Shown here one piece after another: positions 11,494 through 19,297 of a stretch of DNA of 64,000 nucleotides (positions are counted from its first letter, which is position 1; every line of letters starts with the position of its first letter). Position numbers and translations under genes: made by a program. Source of the DNA: Acinetobacter brisouii CIP 110357 (GTDB taxonomy: Bacteria > Pseudomonadota > Gammaproteobacteria > Pseudomonadales > Moraxellaceae); the NCBI RefSeq assembly GCF_000488275.1, contig NZ_KI530763.1, forward strand, positions 62,001-126,000, written 5' to 3'. The notes beneath the pieces were generated by a model. It saw only the letters and a list, made by a program, of their open reading frames with translations, was not told where the DNA came from and made no database searches.

Positions 11494-11525
11494 CAAAAAA
11501 GCCTGTCATCTAAAAGACAGGCTTT
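11494..11525 (-). terminator. Terminator of orn
   Basis: On the minus strand AAAGCCTGTC-(8)-GACAGGCTTT is followed by a T6 run. It begins about 20 bases after the orn stop codon. Confidence 0.88.
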
Positions 11526-11546
11526 GACAGACTTCAATCATCTGAA

Positions 11547-12101
11547 TTACTTGTTCATAATAAAGAAATATTCACGATAATATTTCAATTCACGAATTGA
11601 ATCACGAATATCATCTAAAGCTAGATGTGAAGCTTCTTTTTTCAAGCCAGACATAATTTCAGGGCGCCAGCGTTTAGCCAACTCTTTAACAGAAGAAACA
11701 TCCAAATTACGATAATGGAAGAACTGTTCTAATTCAGGCATTAAACGGTGTAAGAAACGGCGGTCTTGGCAAATCGAGTTACCACACATTGGCGATGCTT
11801 TAGCATTGACCCATTTTTTCAAAAATTCGATGGTTTGCACTTCAGCATCACGCGCCGTGAGCTGACTACGACGCACACGATTAATAAGACCAGACTGCCC
11901 ATGCTGACGAGTATTCCATTCATCCATCGCGTTAATGACTGGGTCAGATTGATGTATCGCGAGCACAGGCCCTTCCGCCAGCACGTTTAAATGATCATCT
12001 GTAATAATTGTTGCAATTTCAATGATTTGATCATTATCTGTATCGAGACCTGTCATTTCAAGGTCAATCCAAATTAAACGTGTATCAGGGGTGCTGCTCA
12101 T
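11547..12101 (-). CDS. orn: Oligoribonuclease
   Basis: 184-residue DEDDh 3'-5' exonuclease that degrades two- to five-base RNAs, including the pGpG product of c-di-GMP breakdown. The first acidic motif is [12 protein letters not shown]. The remaining catalytic residues follow in IIEIATI, the [10 protein letters not shown] segment and the terminal [11 protein letters not shown] motif. I start at the ATG at 12101 because it gives the normal length (E. coli Orn is 181 residues); an in-frame ATG at 12134 would add 11 residues. It is divergent from rsgA, an arrangement shared with E. coli. Confidence 0.93.
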   Translation of the reverse strand: MSSTPDTRLIWIDLEMTGLDTDNDQIIEIATIITDDHLNVLAEGPVLAIHQSDPVINAMDEWNTRQHGQSGLINRVRRSQLTARDAEVQTIEFLKKWVNAKASPMCGNSICQDRRFLHRLMPELEQFFHYRNLDVSSVKELAKRWRPEIMSGLKKEASHLALDDIRDSIRELKYYREYFFIMNK

Positions 12102-12221
12102 CGAGTCAATTCTTATCTGTTTAAAAATTCTCATCTTAGCAAATTTCTTGCAACTTCGCTGTAATTCATCAGGGCTTCATGCTATTTTTGCCATTCTCTT
12201 GTGTTGGTCTTTAGGATATGC

Positions 12222-13280
12222 ATGGCTCTCATCCGTAAACGTCGCTTAACTGAGCAACAACAGCGACGGATTCAAAAACAGCATCAATCACGCCAAGAAG
12301 ATATTGATACATCAAATGATCTCGAAGGCCTCGTGGTGCAACATTATGGACGTCAGTTAGAAGTCAAAGCATTATCCACTCCTGAACCACACCCTGAAAA
12401 ACCGCATGTTGCTGAAGGTGAACCTGAACCTTTCTGGAAACCCATTGAACTGGGTAGCGTCTGGCGTTGTCATACACGTACCAACCTCGAATTGCTGGTT
12501 ACAGGTGATCGGGTCAAATGGCAAGCTGACCCCAATACAGGTTTAGGCATTATTACCGCAATTCATCCGCGTCAGTCTTTACTGACCCGCCCTGACCGTT
12601 ATCATAAAGTTAAGCCTGTTGCTGCCAATGTCAGTTTAATTGTGGTTGTATTTGCTGCCTTGCCTGAACCTGCGCCAATGCTCATCGACCGCTATCTGGT
12701 GGCTTGTCAAAACGCCGAAATTCCAGCGTTACTGGTACTCAATAAAACCGACTTATTAAAAGAAAATGACCCCATTTTAACACTGGTCGCAGAGTATGAA
12801 GCGCTAGGCTATGAAGTCATGCAAACTTGTCTAACAGGCGACATTTCAGCGCTAGCACAGCGTTTAGACAATGAAACCGTTGCATTTGTTGGGCAATCTG
12901 GGGTTGGAAAAAGCTCCCTGATTAACATCATTGCGCCTGAAGCAGCGCAAAAAACCAATATTATTTCGGAAAATTCAGCGCTTGGTCAACACACGACCAC
13001 ATCAACCCGCCTGATCAGTTTCGGTGAAACAGGCGCATTGATCGATTCTCCTGGAATTCGTGAATTTGGCTTATGGCATTTAACTTTAGATGCTGTTGAA
13101 CAAGGTTTTCCTGAGATTGCCAATCTGCTCGGATCTTGTCAGTTCCGTAACTGTACGCATAAGCATGAGAAAAACTGTGCACTGCGACAGGCAGCCGATG
13201 CAGGTGAAATTTTGCCGCGACGTCTGGAAAGTTTTTTACGTTTATGCGACGAGATTCAAGAAGCGCAACAAAAAAATTAA
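12222..13280 (+). CDS. rsgA: Ribosome small-subunit-dependent GTPase A
   Basis: 352-residue circularly permuted GTPase acting in late 30S subunit maturation. An N-terminal OB fold is followed by the permuted G motifs in the order G4 (NKTD), G1 (GQSGVGKSS), G3 (DSPG). The C-terminal zinc-binding domain has the Cys/His pattern CQFRNCTHKHEKNC. The ATG at 12222 has AGGA six bases upstream; the frame extends to a GTG at 12201, which I do not favour. It is divergently paired with orn. Identification is firm. Confidence 0.94.
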   Translation: MALIRKRRLTEQQQRRIQKQHQSRQEDIDTSNDLEGLVVQHYGRQLEVKALSTPEPHPEKPHVAEGEPEPFWKPIELGSVWRCHTRTNLELLVTGDRVKWQADPNTGLGIITAIHPRQSLLTRPDRYHKVKPVAANVSLIVVVFAALPEPAPMLIDRYLVACQNAEIPALLVLNKTDLLKENDPILTLVAEYEALGYEVMQTCLTGDISALAQRLDNETVAFVGQSGVGKSSLINIIAPEAAQKTNIISENSALGQHTTTSTRLISFGETGALIDSPGIREFGLWHLTLDAVEQGFPEIANLLGSCQFRNCTHKHEKNCALRQAADAGEILPRRLESFLRLCDEIQEAQQKN

Positions 13281-13312
13281 GTTTGTTGAGATTTACCCTT
13301 GAAGCGAGGTTT

Positions 13313-13339
13313 TTGATCACTATTAATATAGGCTATACT
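13313..13339 (+). promoter_or_regulatory. Probable sigma-70 promoter of the rhodanese-grxC-secB run
   Basis: A good -10 hexamer TATACT (13334-13339) lies 34 bases before the rhodanese start, with TTGATC at 13313-13318 as a possible -35. The spacer is only 15 bases, shorter than ideal. No terminator separates the three genes downstream before 14553. Confidence 0.45.
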
Positions 13340-13372
13340 CTAGCTCAATTTCTGATGGTTATAAGGTGAATT

Positions 13373-13783
13373 GTGGAACGTTGGTTTGAATTCATGGGGA
13401 ACCACCCCTTTCTATTTGGTATTCTTGCCGTTCTTATCGTATTGTTTTTCGTATTTGAAGGACGACGCAGCGGTCGAAAAATCTCACCACAATCCCTTGG
13501 TATTTTAGTCAAAGTTAAAAATGCCATTCTCATCGATTTACGTGATGCTAAAGATTTCCGTGAAGGGCATATCAGCGGTAGCCGTAACATTCCGTACAGC
13601 CAATTATCTAGCCATATTGAAGAATTGAAAGGCTCAGATCGTCCATTGGTCTTTATTTGCAATTTAGGTCAGGTTGCGGGAAGTGCGTTACAACAAGTTG
13701 GGCACGCTGACAGCTATCGTTTAGATGGCGGTGTTTCCAACTGGAAAGCACAAGGTTTACCACTTGTAAAAGCAAAAAAATAA
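13373..13783 (+). CDS. Rhodanese-like sulfurtransferase, membrane-anchored (YibN type)
   Basis: 136 residues starting at GTG, with AAGG about six bases upstream. An N-terminal hydrophobic anchor (about residues 12-28) is followed by a single rhodanese domain. The active loop has Cys in ICNLGQVAG, so the protein can be a persulfide carrier rather than an inactive version. The domain begins with the typical LIDLRDAKDFREGHISGSRNIPY. It is the first gene of a tight rhodanese-grxC-secB run, the same order as E. coli yibN-grxC-secB. The physiological sulfur acceptor is unknown. Confidence 0.85.
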   Translation: MERWFEFMGNHPFLFGILAVLIVLFFVFEGRRSGRKISPQSLGILVKVKNAILIDLRDAKDFREGHISGSRNIPYSQLSSHIEELKGSDRPLVFICNLGQVAGSALQQVGHADSYRLDGGVSNWKAQGLPLVKAKK

Positions 13784-13799
13784 TTTTGAGGAGAATATG

Positions 13800-14054
13800 A
13801 TGGCTGAAGTAGTAATCTATTCAACAACCGTTTGCCCATACTGTATTCGTGCAAAACAGTTACTCGAACGCAAAGGCGTGGCATATAAAGAAATCAATCT
13901 TTCCAATGAAGCACCTGAAGTACGTGTGGAATTGATGCAGCGTACCAACCACCGCACTGTGCCACAAATTTTTATTAATGATCAATTTATTGGTGGGTTT
14001 GACCAACTTTACGCTTTAGAGCGTGAAGGTAAACTTGACCAGTTACTGGCATAA
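13800..14054 (+). CDS. grxC: Glutaredoxin 3
   Basis: 84-residue dithiol glutaredoxin that reduces disulfides and glutathione mixed disulfides in the cytoplasm. The active site CPYC is at residues 11-14, the cis-Pro is in RTVPQIF, and the glutathione-binding GG is in IGGFDQL. Two adjacent ATGs (13797, 13800) are possible. The GAGGAG at 13788-13793 is better spaced for 13800. It is co-transcribed with the rhodanese gene upstream and secB downstream. Confidence 0.94.
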   Translation: MAEVVIYSTTVCPYCIRAKQLLERKGVAYKEINLSNEAPEVRVELMQRTNHRTVPQIFINDQFIGGFDQLYALEREGKLDQLLA

Positions 14055-14083
14055 TTTCTATCACACGAAGGATTTAACTTAAA

Positions 14084-14536
14084 ATGAGTGAAGAACAACA
14101 AGCTCAATTGGCTTTAGAGCGTATTTATACTAAAGATGTTTCTTTTGAAGTTCCTGGTGCACAAGTTTTTACCAAAGAATGGCAACCAGAATTAAATATC
14201 AATCTTTCATCTGCTGCGGAAAAAATTGACCCAACTCACTATGAAGTTTCATTAAAAGTGGTTGTAGAAGCGCAAAATACAGGTGAAACTGCATTTTTAG
14301 TGGATGTGACTCAATCAGGCATTTTCCTGATTAGCGATATTGAAGATGAACGTCTTCCTTACATTTTAGGTGCATACTGCCCAAATATCTTGTTCCCGTT
14401 CTTGCGTGAAGCAGTGAATGACCTTGTGACTAAAGGTAGCTTCCCTCAATTGTTGTTGACCCCGATCAACTTCGATGCTGAGTTTGAAGCGAACATGCAG
14501 CGTGCGCAACTGGCTGCTGCTGAAGGTCAAGCATAA
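14084..14536 (+). CDS. secB: Protein-export chaperone SecB
   Basis: 150 residues, the normal length for the tetrameric cytosolic chaperone that keeps preproteins unfolded and delivers them to SecA. The conserved regions are EVPGAQVF near residue 22, the [15 protein letters not shown] segment near residue 95 and [17 protein letters not shown] near the C-terminus. AAGGA lies about ten bases before the ATG. It follows grxC by 29 bases in the standard order. Confidence 0.96.
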   Translation: MSEEQQAQLALERIYTKDVSFEVPGAQVFTKEWQPELNINLSSAAEKIDPTHYEVSLKVVVEAQNTGETAFLVDVTQSGIFLISDIEDERLPYILGAYCPNILFPFLREAVNDLVTKGSFPQLLLTPINFDAEFEANMQRAQLAAAEGQA

Positions 14537-14552
14537 GTTTTATTCTAAATAT

Positions 14553-14587
14553 AAATAAAAGCCACACTCTGTGTGCTTTTATTTATA
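14553..14587 (+). terminator. Terminator of the secB transcript
   Basis: CACAC-TCT-GTGTG core extended by AAAAG/CTTTT around one unpaired C, followed by a T-rich tail. A/T-rich sequence with no visible gene follows up to 14760. Confidence 0.75.
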
Positions 14588-14760
14588 TATAAGTTAGCTA
14601 TATAATTATTACGATTGTGACTATATTCACTTTCTATTGTTTTTACACGAACAAATATTATTCATTATTACAAATATATCCATTACAATCACTGTATAGA
14701 AATAGATCCATGGATGCGTGGCTATAAATACATTTTTCGTCTAGGTCAAAATAAATTAGA

Positions 14761-16131
14761 ATGTCTAGTACCTCCATACGTACTCTTGATTCAACAGAGC
14801 TTTTAACCTTAGTAAACCAGCTGACCGATGCGATTCAGCAAAGTATTACGCCCAGTACTCTCTTAGAATATTGCTGTGCACAACTACAGACCAGTGAAGC
14901 ATGGCTATTTGAACAATATCACCTTTGGGATGAATGCCATTTTTTTCACACGCCTGACAGCTCATTTTCAGAAAATGAGAGTCAGCAGCATATTTCCCAA
15001 CATGAGTTTAAGCCATGCCATCCTCATATTGCGATGGCCTCAACAAGTAATTCGGCATCGAATTACTGTTCAAAGCTAACTTTTAAACTCACCACGCGTG
15101 AAAATCTGACCAGCATTTATTTATATTTACAATTTACAATACCGCAGCCACGGACGCTGTTCACCAGTATGGAATTTGTGTTGTTTCTCAACATTGTCCG
15201 TATGTACTTTTCAGAGCGGGCAAGTTTTAAAAATAATTTTTTTCATTCTTTAAATATTAGCGAGTTTTATCAAGATATTGTCGATAATGCGCCTGTCATG
15301 ATTTACGCGCTTGATGAACAGCAGCGAATTGTGATGTGGAATAAACAATGTGAACACGTCTTCGGCTGGTCAAAACAAGAATTACAACAAGTTGAGCAAC
15401 CACTAAAACTGTTCTATCCAGATAAAAAATACCGAGATCGGGTCTTAAAACAAACCACAGAAAATACAGGCTCAAAAAAACTCAAGGAATGGAATCCGCT
15501 ACACCGTGATGGCAATATGCTCACCACCCTTTGGGCGCAGTTATTGCTACCTGACCAGACCACTTTAAATTTCGGAATCGACATTACCGAGCAGCGTAAA
15601 ACTGAAAAAATCCTGAAAACCCGTGCCAGTATAGATGGATTGACCCAGTGCTTTAACCGTGATGAAATTTTGCATCAGCTTGAGCAACTGCTCGAAGATA
15701 GCCCAAATCAGCAGCAGCTTTTGCCTTTTTGTGTCTTTATGCTGGATCTGGATCATTTCAAAAACATTAATGATACTTGGGGGCATTTGGCAGGTGATGA
15801 ATCCCTGATTCACTTTAGCCAGCTCCTGCGCTCTGCTCGCAAACAAAATATGACTGTTGGGCGTTTTGGTGGTGAAGAGTTTTTACTGATCATGAAAGTT
15901 TCGTCGTTGGATGAAGCAATGGAATTTGACAGCAGACTAAGAACAACCCTGCAAAACAATCCATTGACGTATCACGACCAGGCCATCAAACTTAATTACA
16001 GTGCAGGTGTAGTACTGATTGAGCAAGGATGCTGTAATTTAACCCACCTACTGACCAGTGTTGATCAAGCTTTATACCATGCAAAAAAAACAGGTCGTGG
16101 ACGTACCATTCAAGCTGAAGAACATTTTTAA
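14761..16131 (+). CDS. PAS-GGDEF diguanylate cyclase
   Basis: 456 residues. The N-terminal 165 residues are unassigned and may be a degenerate sensor domain. A PAS domain spans about 170-285 (DIVDNAPVMIYALDEQQRIVMWN; ends in FGIDITEQR). A GGDEF domain spans about 290-452, with the active-site sequence GGEEF in RFGGEEFL, so it should make c-di-GMP from GTP. The RxxD inhibitory site that normally precedes the active loop is not present at the expected spacing. No transmembrane segment is seen, so it is probably cytoplasmic. It stands alone, and no strong Shine-Dalgarno precedes the ATG. Confidence 0.88.
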   Translation: MSSTSIRTLDSTELLTLVNQLTDAIQQSITPSTLLEYCCAQLQTSEAWLFEQYHLWDECHFFHTPDSSFSENESQQHISQHEFKPCHPHIAMASTSNSASNYCSKLTFKLTTRENLTSIYLYLQFTIPQPRTLFTSMEFVLFLNIVRMYFSERASFKNNFFHSLNISEFYQDIVDNAPVMIYALDEQQRIVMWNKQCEHVFGWSKQELQQVEQPLKLFYPDKKYRDRVLKQTTENTGSKKLKEWNPLHRDGNMLTTLWAQLLLPDQTTLNFGIDITEQRKTEKILKTRASIDGLTQCFNRDEILHQLEQLLEDSPNQQQLLPFCVFMLDLDHFKNINDTWGHLAGDESLIHFSQLLRSARKQNMTVGRFGGEEFLLIMKVSSLDEAMEFDSRLRTTLQNNPLTYHDQAIKLNYSAGVVLIEQGCCNLTHLLTSVDQALYHAKKTGRGRTIQAEEHF

Positions 16132-16208
16132 GTTAACAATTTTCTATCACACTGGGCAGAAAAGCGCTCTATGATCTAATTTTGTACAACAATAAGGTTT
16201 TTTTAAAT

Positions 16209-17510
16209 ATGGCAAATTCAGCAAACTCCCCGACTCGGCGTTTTTTAAAACTTGCAGGGATGACAGCGAGCATTGCCACCAAAACAGTTTCAAATAGCCT
16301 GCGCAGCCTAAATGCAGATCAAGACCAAAAAAATGCGGCCAAGTCTAAACTTTTTCAGGAAATTGGAATCCAAATTGCCGATACTCTCGGGCAAATGAAA
16401 GGTGCGGTCATGAAAGTGGGGCAAATTGCCTCGCAATACAAAGATATTTTCCCTCCTGAAGTTGCCCAAGCCATTAGTAAATTGCAACGCCAAGCCCCTG
16501 CCATGCCTTTTGCTGAAATTAAAATGCAGGTGGAATCGGAGCTAGGACAACCACTTGAAAAAATATTTACTTACTTCAGTGAAACGCCTTTTGCCGCAGC
16601 ATCAATCGGGCAAGTGCATCGGGCAACCCTAAATAACGGTCAAGACGTAGTAGTCAAAGTCCAATATCCTGGCGTTGATCATGCCTGTGAGAGTGATCTG
16701 AAACAGATTCGGCTGGCGCTACGCATGATGGGAATGCTAAAAATTGATAAAGACTTGCAAGATCAGTTATTTAATGAAATTCAAGAAAGCCTTGCCAATG
16801 AACTCAACTATGAACTTGAAGCACAAAATCTTGAGATTGCACGAGCATTCCATAAAAAACTAGACTCAAAAGTTATTATTCCACAAGTATTTAAAGAATA
16901 CTCGACTCGGCATATTTTAACCCTCAGCTTTGAAGCAGGTGAGAGTATTGAACATGCCAGTACATGGTCACAAGAGCTACGGAATGAGTTGGGTAAACGC
17001 CTGTTTACTGCTATGGGACAGGAAATTTTTTATTTAAAACGTTTTCACTGCGATCCTCATCCTGGCAATCTGGCATTTCGTCCCGATGGCAGTGTGGTCG
17101 TTTATGACTATGGCGGTGTCAAACAGCTTAGCACTGAGCAGGTGCAGTATTTCAAAAAACTGATCTATGCCGCCAGACAGAGCAATATTCTCGAACTGGA
17201 AAATGCGCTCACGGAGTTACAAGTCCTGACCGAAAAACAGCGCTTTCCAAACGAGTTGTATCATGATTGGTTAGAAATTCTATTACGCCCGTTAATCCAG
17301 CATTATGATTTTGCAGAAAACAGCGCACATCATGATGGGATGTTACTCATGAAGGCTTCTTTAAAATATTGGGATATTTTTAAGCCTTCACCAAACACCT
17401 TAATGTTAAATCGAACATTTACAGGGCATTACTGGAATCTGGTGCATTTGAAGGTAAAAGATGATCTCAACAGCCTATTTCATGAGCTAATTCCTGATAA
17501 CATGTCATAA
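16209..17510 (+). CDS. ABC1/UbiB (AarF) kinase-like protein
   Basis: 433 residues of the atypical kinase family that supports ubiquinone biosynthesis and lipid metabolism. The family-specific KxGQ motif appears as KVGQIASQ near residue 78. The Ala-rich loop is AAASIGQVH, the ion-pair lysine is in VVVKVQYPG, and the catalytic loop is HCDPHPGN with the DYGGVKQL magnesium motif. It lacks the two C-terminal transmembrane helices of UbiB proper, so it is more like a soluble ABC1/ADCK protein. The ATG at 16209 is chosen over a TTG at 16182. It ends at a strong terminator and is probably monocistronic. Confidence 0.82.
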   Translation: MANSANSPTRRFLKLAGMTASIATKTVSNSLRSLNADQDQKNAAKSKLFQEIGIQIADTLGQMKGAVMKVGQIASQYKDIFPPEVAQAISKLQRQAPAMPFAEIKMQVESELGQPLEKIFTYFSETPFAAASIGQVHRATLNNGQDVVVKVQYPGVDHACESDLKQIRLALRMMGMLKIDKDLQDQLFNEIQESLANELNYELEAQNLEIARAFHKKLDSKVIIPQVFKEYSTRHILTLSFEAGESIEHASTWSQELRNELGKRLFTAMGQEIFYLKRFHCDPHPGNLAFRPDGSVVVYDYGGVKQLSTEQVQYFKKLIYAARQSNILELENALTELQVLTEKQRFPNELYHDWLEILLRPLIQHYDFAENSAHHDGMLLMKASLKYWDIFKPSPNTLMLNRTFTGHYWNLVHLKVKDDLNSLFHELIPDNMS

Positions 17511-17589
17511 ATCTCTTCTAGAATAAATCCATCTATTCAGAATTGGTTCATCTGATTTTAAACGAGTCGATTGAAACTCAATTTATTGC

Positions 17590-17629
17590 GAAGCCTAAAA
17601 TCTATCCTCCTTTTAGGCTTCTTTTTTTA
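17590..17629 (+). terminator. Terminator of the ABC1 kinase gene
   Basis: An 11-bp perfect stem, GAAGCCTAAAA with TTTTAGGCTTC, a ten-base loop and a T7 run. Confidence 0.92.
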
Positions 17630-17683
17630 TGTGTCAGAACAATGCTATGCTTCGCTGTATTTTGAAAAATCATCGAGGTTACT

Positions 17684-18016
17684 ATGGCTCAAGCCCTGTT
17701 AGAGCAATTAAAAAATGGACAAGCTAAATTTGCAGATGTGATGAGTTACATCGAACAGCATTACACCCATACCCCAACCGCTTTTCAAAATGGCGCACAG
17801 CATAATGCCAGCACTGAAAATCAAGGCAGTGCTAAAGTCTTTTCGTTTGCACAGTTGAATGGCTTAAACCCAGAAGATACACTTGCATTGTTTGCGGAAC
17901 ATTATGCTGTGGTCTTAGCAACGCCTGAAAGCACTGACCATCAAAACATCCGTCAGTTTATGCAGCATGGCTGGCAAGGGATTAAATTTGAAGGTCAAGC
18001 TTTAGCAGCAAAATAA
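17684..18016 (+). CDS. HopJ type III effector family protein
   Basis: 110-residue small protein of the HopJ (PF08888) family. The pattern FADVMSYIEQHYTHTPTAFQNG at the start and EDTLALFAEHY, followed by NIRQFMQHGWQGIKFEG at the end, are diagnostic. Despite the family name, this genus has no plant-pathogen type III system, and HopJ proteins are widespread in free-living bacteria, so an effector role is unlikely; the function is unknown. The start has GAGG seven bases upstream. It is monocistronic, with a terminator about 50 bases after the stop. Confidence 0.82.
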   Translation: MAQALLEQLKNGQAKFADVMSYIEQHYTHTPTAFQNGAQHNASTENQGSAKVFSFAQLNGLNPEDTLALFAEHYAVVLATPESTDHQNIRQFMQHGWQGIKFEGQALAAK

Positions 18017-18066
18017 TCCTGTATCGCTTTTTCATCAAAAGATAGGCGCTCAGTTGAATGCTGATC

Positions 18067-18103
18067 AGTTAAGGAGATGATCAATGATCTCCTTAACTTT
18101 TTG
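18067..18103 (+). terminator. Terminator of the hopJ-family gene
   Basis: A 12-bp perfect stem, AGTTAAGGAGAT with ATCTCCTTAACT, an eight-base loop and a T5 run. Confidence 0.9.
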
Positions 18104-18347
18104 AAAAAAATAAAAAATAAATACTTAAATCTATGCTATTTTCTAATTTTTACGAATAATAAGCGAAGCCTCGCAAGGAAAGCTGCTTGAAGTGCGGTAC
18201 TTCCTACCCTAAAACAGTTTTTTCTAAAGTGTTGTCACATTAAAGCATTGCCGAAACATCGCCACAAAATATATCACCACATCAGTTTAAAACTAAAATG
18301 CCAGCCAATTTCTTAACCGACCAGCATTCCGTTTTTAAGCGAGTCTT
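18104..18347. other. Intergenic region without a recognisable gene
   Basis: A/T-rich DNA between the hopJ-family terminator and the stop of the convergent DUF190 gene. It holds small inverted repeats (for example GAAGT-N5-ACTTC near 18195 and GCGA-N4-TCGC on the minus strand) but no frame with coding character, and no clear terminator for the crcB operon. Confidence 0.5.
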
Positions 18348-18668
18348 TTATGTTAATTGTCCAAGCGAACCAAATTCGACAGGAATTTTGACATAAAACA
18401 AGGACAGCTCTTGCTGCTGCAAATAATCCAGCAACTCATCTGCCTGCTGGGCAGTCACAACCAGCTCAACTTGAATCGGCTGATCTGCAAGCTCAAAAAA
18501 ACGGCTCGAATGGCTTTCCCCTTGCCGACCTACACTTTCTAATGCACTCAAGATTGTTGCCCCTTGGATCTTAAACTGTTGGGCGACTCCAAGTAACCAT
18601 TTAGACAACGGCTTACCTCGATATTGAACTTTTTGTTCCGTATAAAAACGCAATAAATAGCCTTGCAT
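18348..18668 (-). CDS. DUF190 (UPF0166, PII-like) protein linked to fluoride export
   Basis: 106 residues. The start at 18668 has GGAGG five bases upstream; a TTG at 18680 is not needed. The pattern LLRFYTEQKVQYRGKPLSKWLL, then GATILSALESVGRQGE and IQVELVVTAQQADELL, is typical of DUF190/COG1993, a small PII-like fold. It begins 13 bases after the crcB stop, so it is in the fluoride operon; crcB-DUF190 pairing is recurrent in bacteria. A role in sensing or modulating the channel is plausible but not shown. The gene is the last of the operon. Confidence 0.82.
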   Translation of the reverse strand: MQGYLLRFYTEQKVQYRGKPLSKWLLGVAQQFKIQGATILSALESVGRQGESHSSRFFELADQPIQVELVVTAQQADELLDYLQQQELSLFYVKIPVEFGSLGQLT

Positions 18669-18681
18669 ATCTGCCTCCAAT

Positions 18682-19065
18682 TCAAGCCTGTGCGGTCAAA
18701 TAATGATGTGCTGCCATTCCCAGAAAGGTACACAGTAATGAACCGATCAAATGCACCGAGATTGCAAGACACGCTAGGCTGAGTTTGCCATTTTGTAACA
18801 AATTCATAATTTCAGCAGAAAAAGTTGAAAATGTTGTCAGTGCACCACAGAACCCTGTAATGACAAATAATTTATAGTTTGGACTCAGGCTACTTTGTGC
18901 AAAAAATGCAATCGAAAAGCCAATAATAAAACCACCAATTAGATTGACTGCTACTGTTCCAAGTGGAATTTCTGGGTAAATCGCATTGAGTTTTAAGCCT
19001 AAAAACCAGCGTGTCCACGCACCAAGGACAGAGCCTAATGCAATTGAAATGAGCGAATAATACAT
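18682..19065 (-). CDS. crcB: Fluoride channel/exporter CrcB (Fluc)
   Basis: 127 residues with four transmembrane helices, forming dual-topology dimers that let fluoride leave the cell. Family motifs are GSVLGAWTRWFLG near residue 11, the polar-track Asn in VNLIGGFIIGF near residue 40, and GFCGALTTFSTFS near residue 72. A fluoride riboswitch lies upstream in the same transcript. Its Shine-Dalgarno AGGAG (19080-19076) directly follows the stop codon of a 14-codon leader ORF and sits in the loop of a 7-bp hairpin. Expression is therefore very likely fluoride-induced and coupled to leader translation. Only one CrcB is present, consistent with the homodimer type. Confidence 0.95.
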   Translation of the reverse strand: MYYSLISIALGSVLGAWTRWFLGLKLNAIYPEIPLGTVAVNLIGGFIIGFSIAFFAQSSLSPNYKLFVITGFCGALTTFSTFSAEIMNLLQNGKLSLACLAISVHLIGSLLCTFLGMAAHHYLTAQA

Positions 19066-19068
19066 AAT

Positions 19069-19092
19069 GATCTGTCTCCTTTAGCACAGATC
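19069..19092 (-). promoter_or_regulatory. Hairpin presenting the crcB Shine-Dalgarno
   Basis: GATCTGT (19092-19086) pairs with ACAGATC (19075-19069). The ten-base loop holds the leader stop codon TAA and AGGAG. The left arm is the last codons of the leader ORF, so ribosomes finishing the leader would open this hairpin and hand over to crcB. Confidence 0.55.
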
Positions 19093-19125
19093 TAAAAGAG
19101 CATAAGCAAAGAATGGGTAACGCAT
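19081..19125 (-). CDS. 14-codon leader ORF upstream of crcB
   Basis: Short frame ATG-to-TAA encoding MRYPFFAYALLDLC. It has a well-placed GGAG (19136-19133) seven bases before its ATG. The stop codon touches the crcB Shine-Dalgarno. The start signal is inside the switch region of the fluoride riboswitch, so this is the start that the riboswitch appears to control directly. The peptide is hydrophobic and aromatic; whether it has a function of its own or only couples translation is unknown. This is inferred from sequence and pairing only. Confidence 0.5.
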   Translation of the reverse strand: MRYPFFAYALLDLC

Positions 19126-19129
19126 AGAA

Positions 19130-19191
19130 GTACTCCTGACAGAGTACGTACACGAACCTACGTACCCTGTCTAGATGAAGGGTGACGTAGG
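19130..19191 (-). promoter_or_regulatory. Expression platform: chain of exclusive hairpins
   Basis: Three overlapping helices can be drawn on the minus-strand RNA. (1) CCTACGT+ACCC (19191-19180) with GGGT+ACGTAGG (19167-19157), which steals the 3' end of the aptamer. (2) The 13-bp stem 19171-19159 with 19150-19138 (one G-U). (3) GTACTC (19147-19142) with GAGTAC (19135-19130), which hides the leader Shine-Dalgarno. Helix 1 excludes 2, and 2 excludes 3. Ligand binding should block 1, allow 2, prevent 3 and free the leader start: an ON switch acting on translation. Confidence 0.6.
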
Positions 19192-19240
19192 CATCATTAG
19201 CCGATATGGCGGTTTGTTACAGGAGGAATGCCATCTCCTG
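19186..19240 (-). promoter_or_regulatory. Fluoride riboswitch aptamer (crcB motif)
   Basis: The minus-strand RNA contains GGAGATGGCATTCCTCC near 19238-19222 and then GGCTAATGATGCCTACG ending at 19186. These are the two conserved halves of the fluoride aptamer: the GGNGATGG-ATTCC hairpin and the GATGCCTAC end that forms the pseudoknot. It lies 120 bases upstream of crcB in the same orientation, the expected target gene. The call rests on consensus recognition by eye; a covariance-model search (RF01734) would settle it. Confidence 0.9.
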
Positions 19241-19255
19241 ATCAGGTTATCTTAG

Positions 19256-19283
19256 ACGATTTTTCAACAACATGAAAAATCGT
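19256..19283. terminator. Inverted repeat between the GFA gene and the crcB leader
   Basis: An 11-bp perfect stem, ACGATTTTTCA with TGAAAAATCGT, and a six-base loop. It probably ends the GFA-family transcript (minus strand) before the riboswitch, although the T-run on that strand is poor; the plus strand has T5. Confidence 0.5.
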
Positions 19284-19297
19284 TTTTCCCGATCTTT

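Noticed and set aside
14701..14760. Coding-looking stretch (DPWMRGYKYIFRLG) just before the diguanylate cyclase
   Set aside because: Only about 20 codons and in a different frame from the gene; no start or homologue, so probably chance.
17684..18016. HopJ as evidence of a type III secretion effector
   Set aside because: The family is widespread in bacteria without such systems, and no secretion genes are nearby.
18104..18347. Possible RNA gene in the hopJ-DUF190 gap, from small inverted repeats
   Set aside because: No promoter or terminator pair can be drawn around it on either strand.
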